Source of the DNA: JANSWP01 sp041941305
GTDB lineage: Bacteria; Bacteroidota; Bacteroidia; Chitinophagales; Saprospiraceae
Assembly (NCBI GenBank): GCA_041941305.1
Contig: JBGTQJ010000016.1
Span: 1 to 64,000 of the forward strand
Length of the DNA: 64,000 nucleotides
Reading direction: 5' to 3'
Shown: piece by piece, positions 63,196 through 64,000 of the stretch
Layout: every line of letters begins with the position of its first letter
Position numbering within the stretch: the stretch's first letter is position 1
Translations under genes and position numbers: made by a program
Notes under the pieces: model-generated
What the model was told of the DNA's origin: nothing
Seen by the model: the letters and a program-made list of their open reading frames with translations, nothing else
The model's database searches: none

Positions 63196-63606
63196 ATGTT
63201 CACATTCGATTTTAAAAAGCGGGTAAGATATGGTGAGACGGACCAAATGGGATATTTATATTATGGAAACTACGCTCAATATTATGAAATAGGTAGAGCA
63301 GAAATGATTCGATCCCTTGGATTGACTTACAGGGAGATGGAAATGGAGAAAGGCATTATGATGCCGGTAATGTCTTTAGAGATGAGATTTGTTCGCCCAG
63401 CCCGTTACGATGAGTTGTTAACCATACGAACAATTTTGAAAGAAGTGCCTGAAAAATTCATTATATTTCATCACGAAATTTTGAATGAAAGCAATAAGAT
63501 TGTCAATGGTGGACGGGTAAAACTATGTTTCCTGAATAACAACAACAATAAATCAGTATCTGCACCTGATTTCTTAACTGAAAGACTAAAACCATTTTTT
63601 GAATAG
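63196..63606 (+). CDS. Acyl-CoA thioesterase (YbgC/FadM-like)
   Basis: A 136-residue hot-dog-fold protein. The N-terminal RVRYGETDQMGYLYYGNYAQ carries the catalytic Asp16 in ETDQMG, the 4-hydroxybenzoyl-CoA thioesterase pattern. The central helix (EIGRAEMIRSLG) is typical. It hydrolyses acyl-CoA or acyl-carrier-protein thioesters in the cytosol; the natural substrate is unknown. It lies 33 bases before the YihY-like gene and probably shares its transcript. Confidence 0.9.
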   Translation: MFTFDFKKRVRYGETDQMGYLYYGNYAQYYEIGRAEMIRSLGLTYREMEMEKGIMMPVMSLEMRFVRPARYDELLTIRTILKEVPEKFIIFHHEILNESNKIVNGGRVKLCFLNNNNNKSVSAPDFLTERLKPFFE

Positions 63607-63639
63607 AATTTCCACAAAACTTCTTTTTTTTTAGCTTCA

Positions 63640-64000
63640 ATGAAATTTGACCTGTCCAAAATAAAAAATCTGAACAAAGCCCTTTTCGAGCATTCCTATG
63701 TTCAGGCTATTCTGGATTGGTCAAAAAAACATTCATTACCGGGTTTTTTCAGTGTTCCTTTGTACGACGTAGTAATTTTTGTAATCAACGAAGCCAAACG
63801 GTCAACATTAATTGCAAGGGCTAATTCAATGTCATTTAGTTTTTTTTTATCTCTTTTCCCTGCAATCATTTTCCTCTTTTCTCTGGCCACCCATTTTCCT
63901 ATTTACGAAACCTTTCAATACGAATTGCATGAAACTTTATTCAAAATCCTGCCTGAAGATATCAGTAAACAAATAGATTCAGCAATTGCCTATACATTAC
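63640..64000 (+). CDS. YihY/BrkB-type inner-membrane protein (partial)
   Basis: An open frame from the ATG at 63640 runs off the right edge (120 residues visible). It begins MKFDLSKIKNLNK, has SLPGFFSVPLYDVVIFVI and then ARANSMSFSFFLSLFPAIIFLF, the first membrane helix and signature of YihY/BrkB (once called ribonuclease BN). These proteins are polytopic inner-membrane proteins of uncertain function. The C-terminus lies outside the window. Confidence 0.85.
   Translation, partial: MKFDLSKIKNLNKALFEHSYVQAILDWSKKHSLPGFFSVPLYDVVIFVINEAKRSTLIARANSMSFSFFLSLFPAIIFLFSLATHFPIYETFQYELHETLFKILPEDISKQIDSAIAYTL

Overview
The window looks like the chromosome of a free-living Bacteroidota bacterium, most likely of the Saprospiria/Chitinophagia type. 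The DNA is AT-rich. Six large exported proteins carry type IX secretion (T9SS) sorting tails or the gliding-motility-associated C-terminal domain, with SprB, PKD/Ig-like, HYR and FG-GAP modules. Both tRNA genes are preceded by an exact Bacteroidota promoter (TTG, 18-19 bases, TAnnTTTG). Start regions lack Shine-Dalgarno sequences. Bacillithiol synthesis (BshB1) and a cryptochrome DASH also fit. The assignment below phylum is inference.

Layout. 1-99: end of an unidentified gene. 138-7373: giant secreted T9SS type B protein. 7658-9767: triosephosphate isomerase, a long spacer and an ECF-like sigma factor. 9904-10645: tRNA-Val and an AhpD-like protein. 10647-18006: an FG-GAP/UnbV lipoprotein, a DUF6794-like protein, a T9SS cargo protein and a transglutaminase-like protein. 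18088-25098: a large nested inverted repeat, a thioredoxin/SprB giant protein and an M43 metalloprotease. 25251-27569: pgk and gap. 28045-32296: tRNA-Glu, an S9 peptidase, a helical protein, a DinB-like protein and prmA. 32397-41768: a 1512-residue envelope protein of unknown function, a degenerate two-ring Clp-like ATPase and a beta-helix T9SS cargo. 42025-46256: an ABC exporter, two structured non-coding stretches and an SSS-family sodium symporter. 46357-48902: a candidate small RNA and a LytS/LytTR two-component pair. 49144-53891: LolD-like ATPase, an RmlD-like reductase, cryptochrome DASH and BshB1. 53896-60168: an M56-like protein without its zinc site, a T9SS type B protein and a coiled-coil membrane protein. 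60359-63116: a coupled operon of glycosyltransferase, aldo/keto reductase and FAD oxidoreductase. 63196-64000: a thioesterase and the start of a YihY/BrkB-type membrane protein.

Glycolysis is represented by three housekeeping genes (tpiA, pgk, gap) scattered among secreted-protein genes. No CRISPR array, insertion sequence, prophage or classical defence island is visible. The signals most worth following are the Clp-like ATPase, which has lost its D1 catalytic residues and its D2 pore loop; two non-coding loci with promoter-like boxes and terminators (44156-44400 on plus, 46357-46497 on minus); two nested palindromic elements (18088-18235 and 43868-43977); and the coupled three-gene operon whose FAD enzyme carries a four-cysteine insert.
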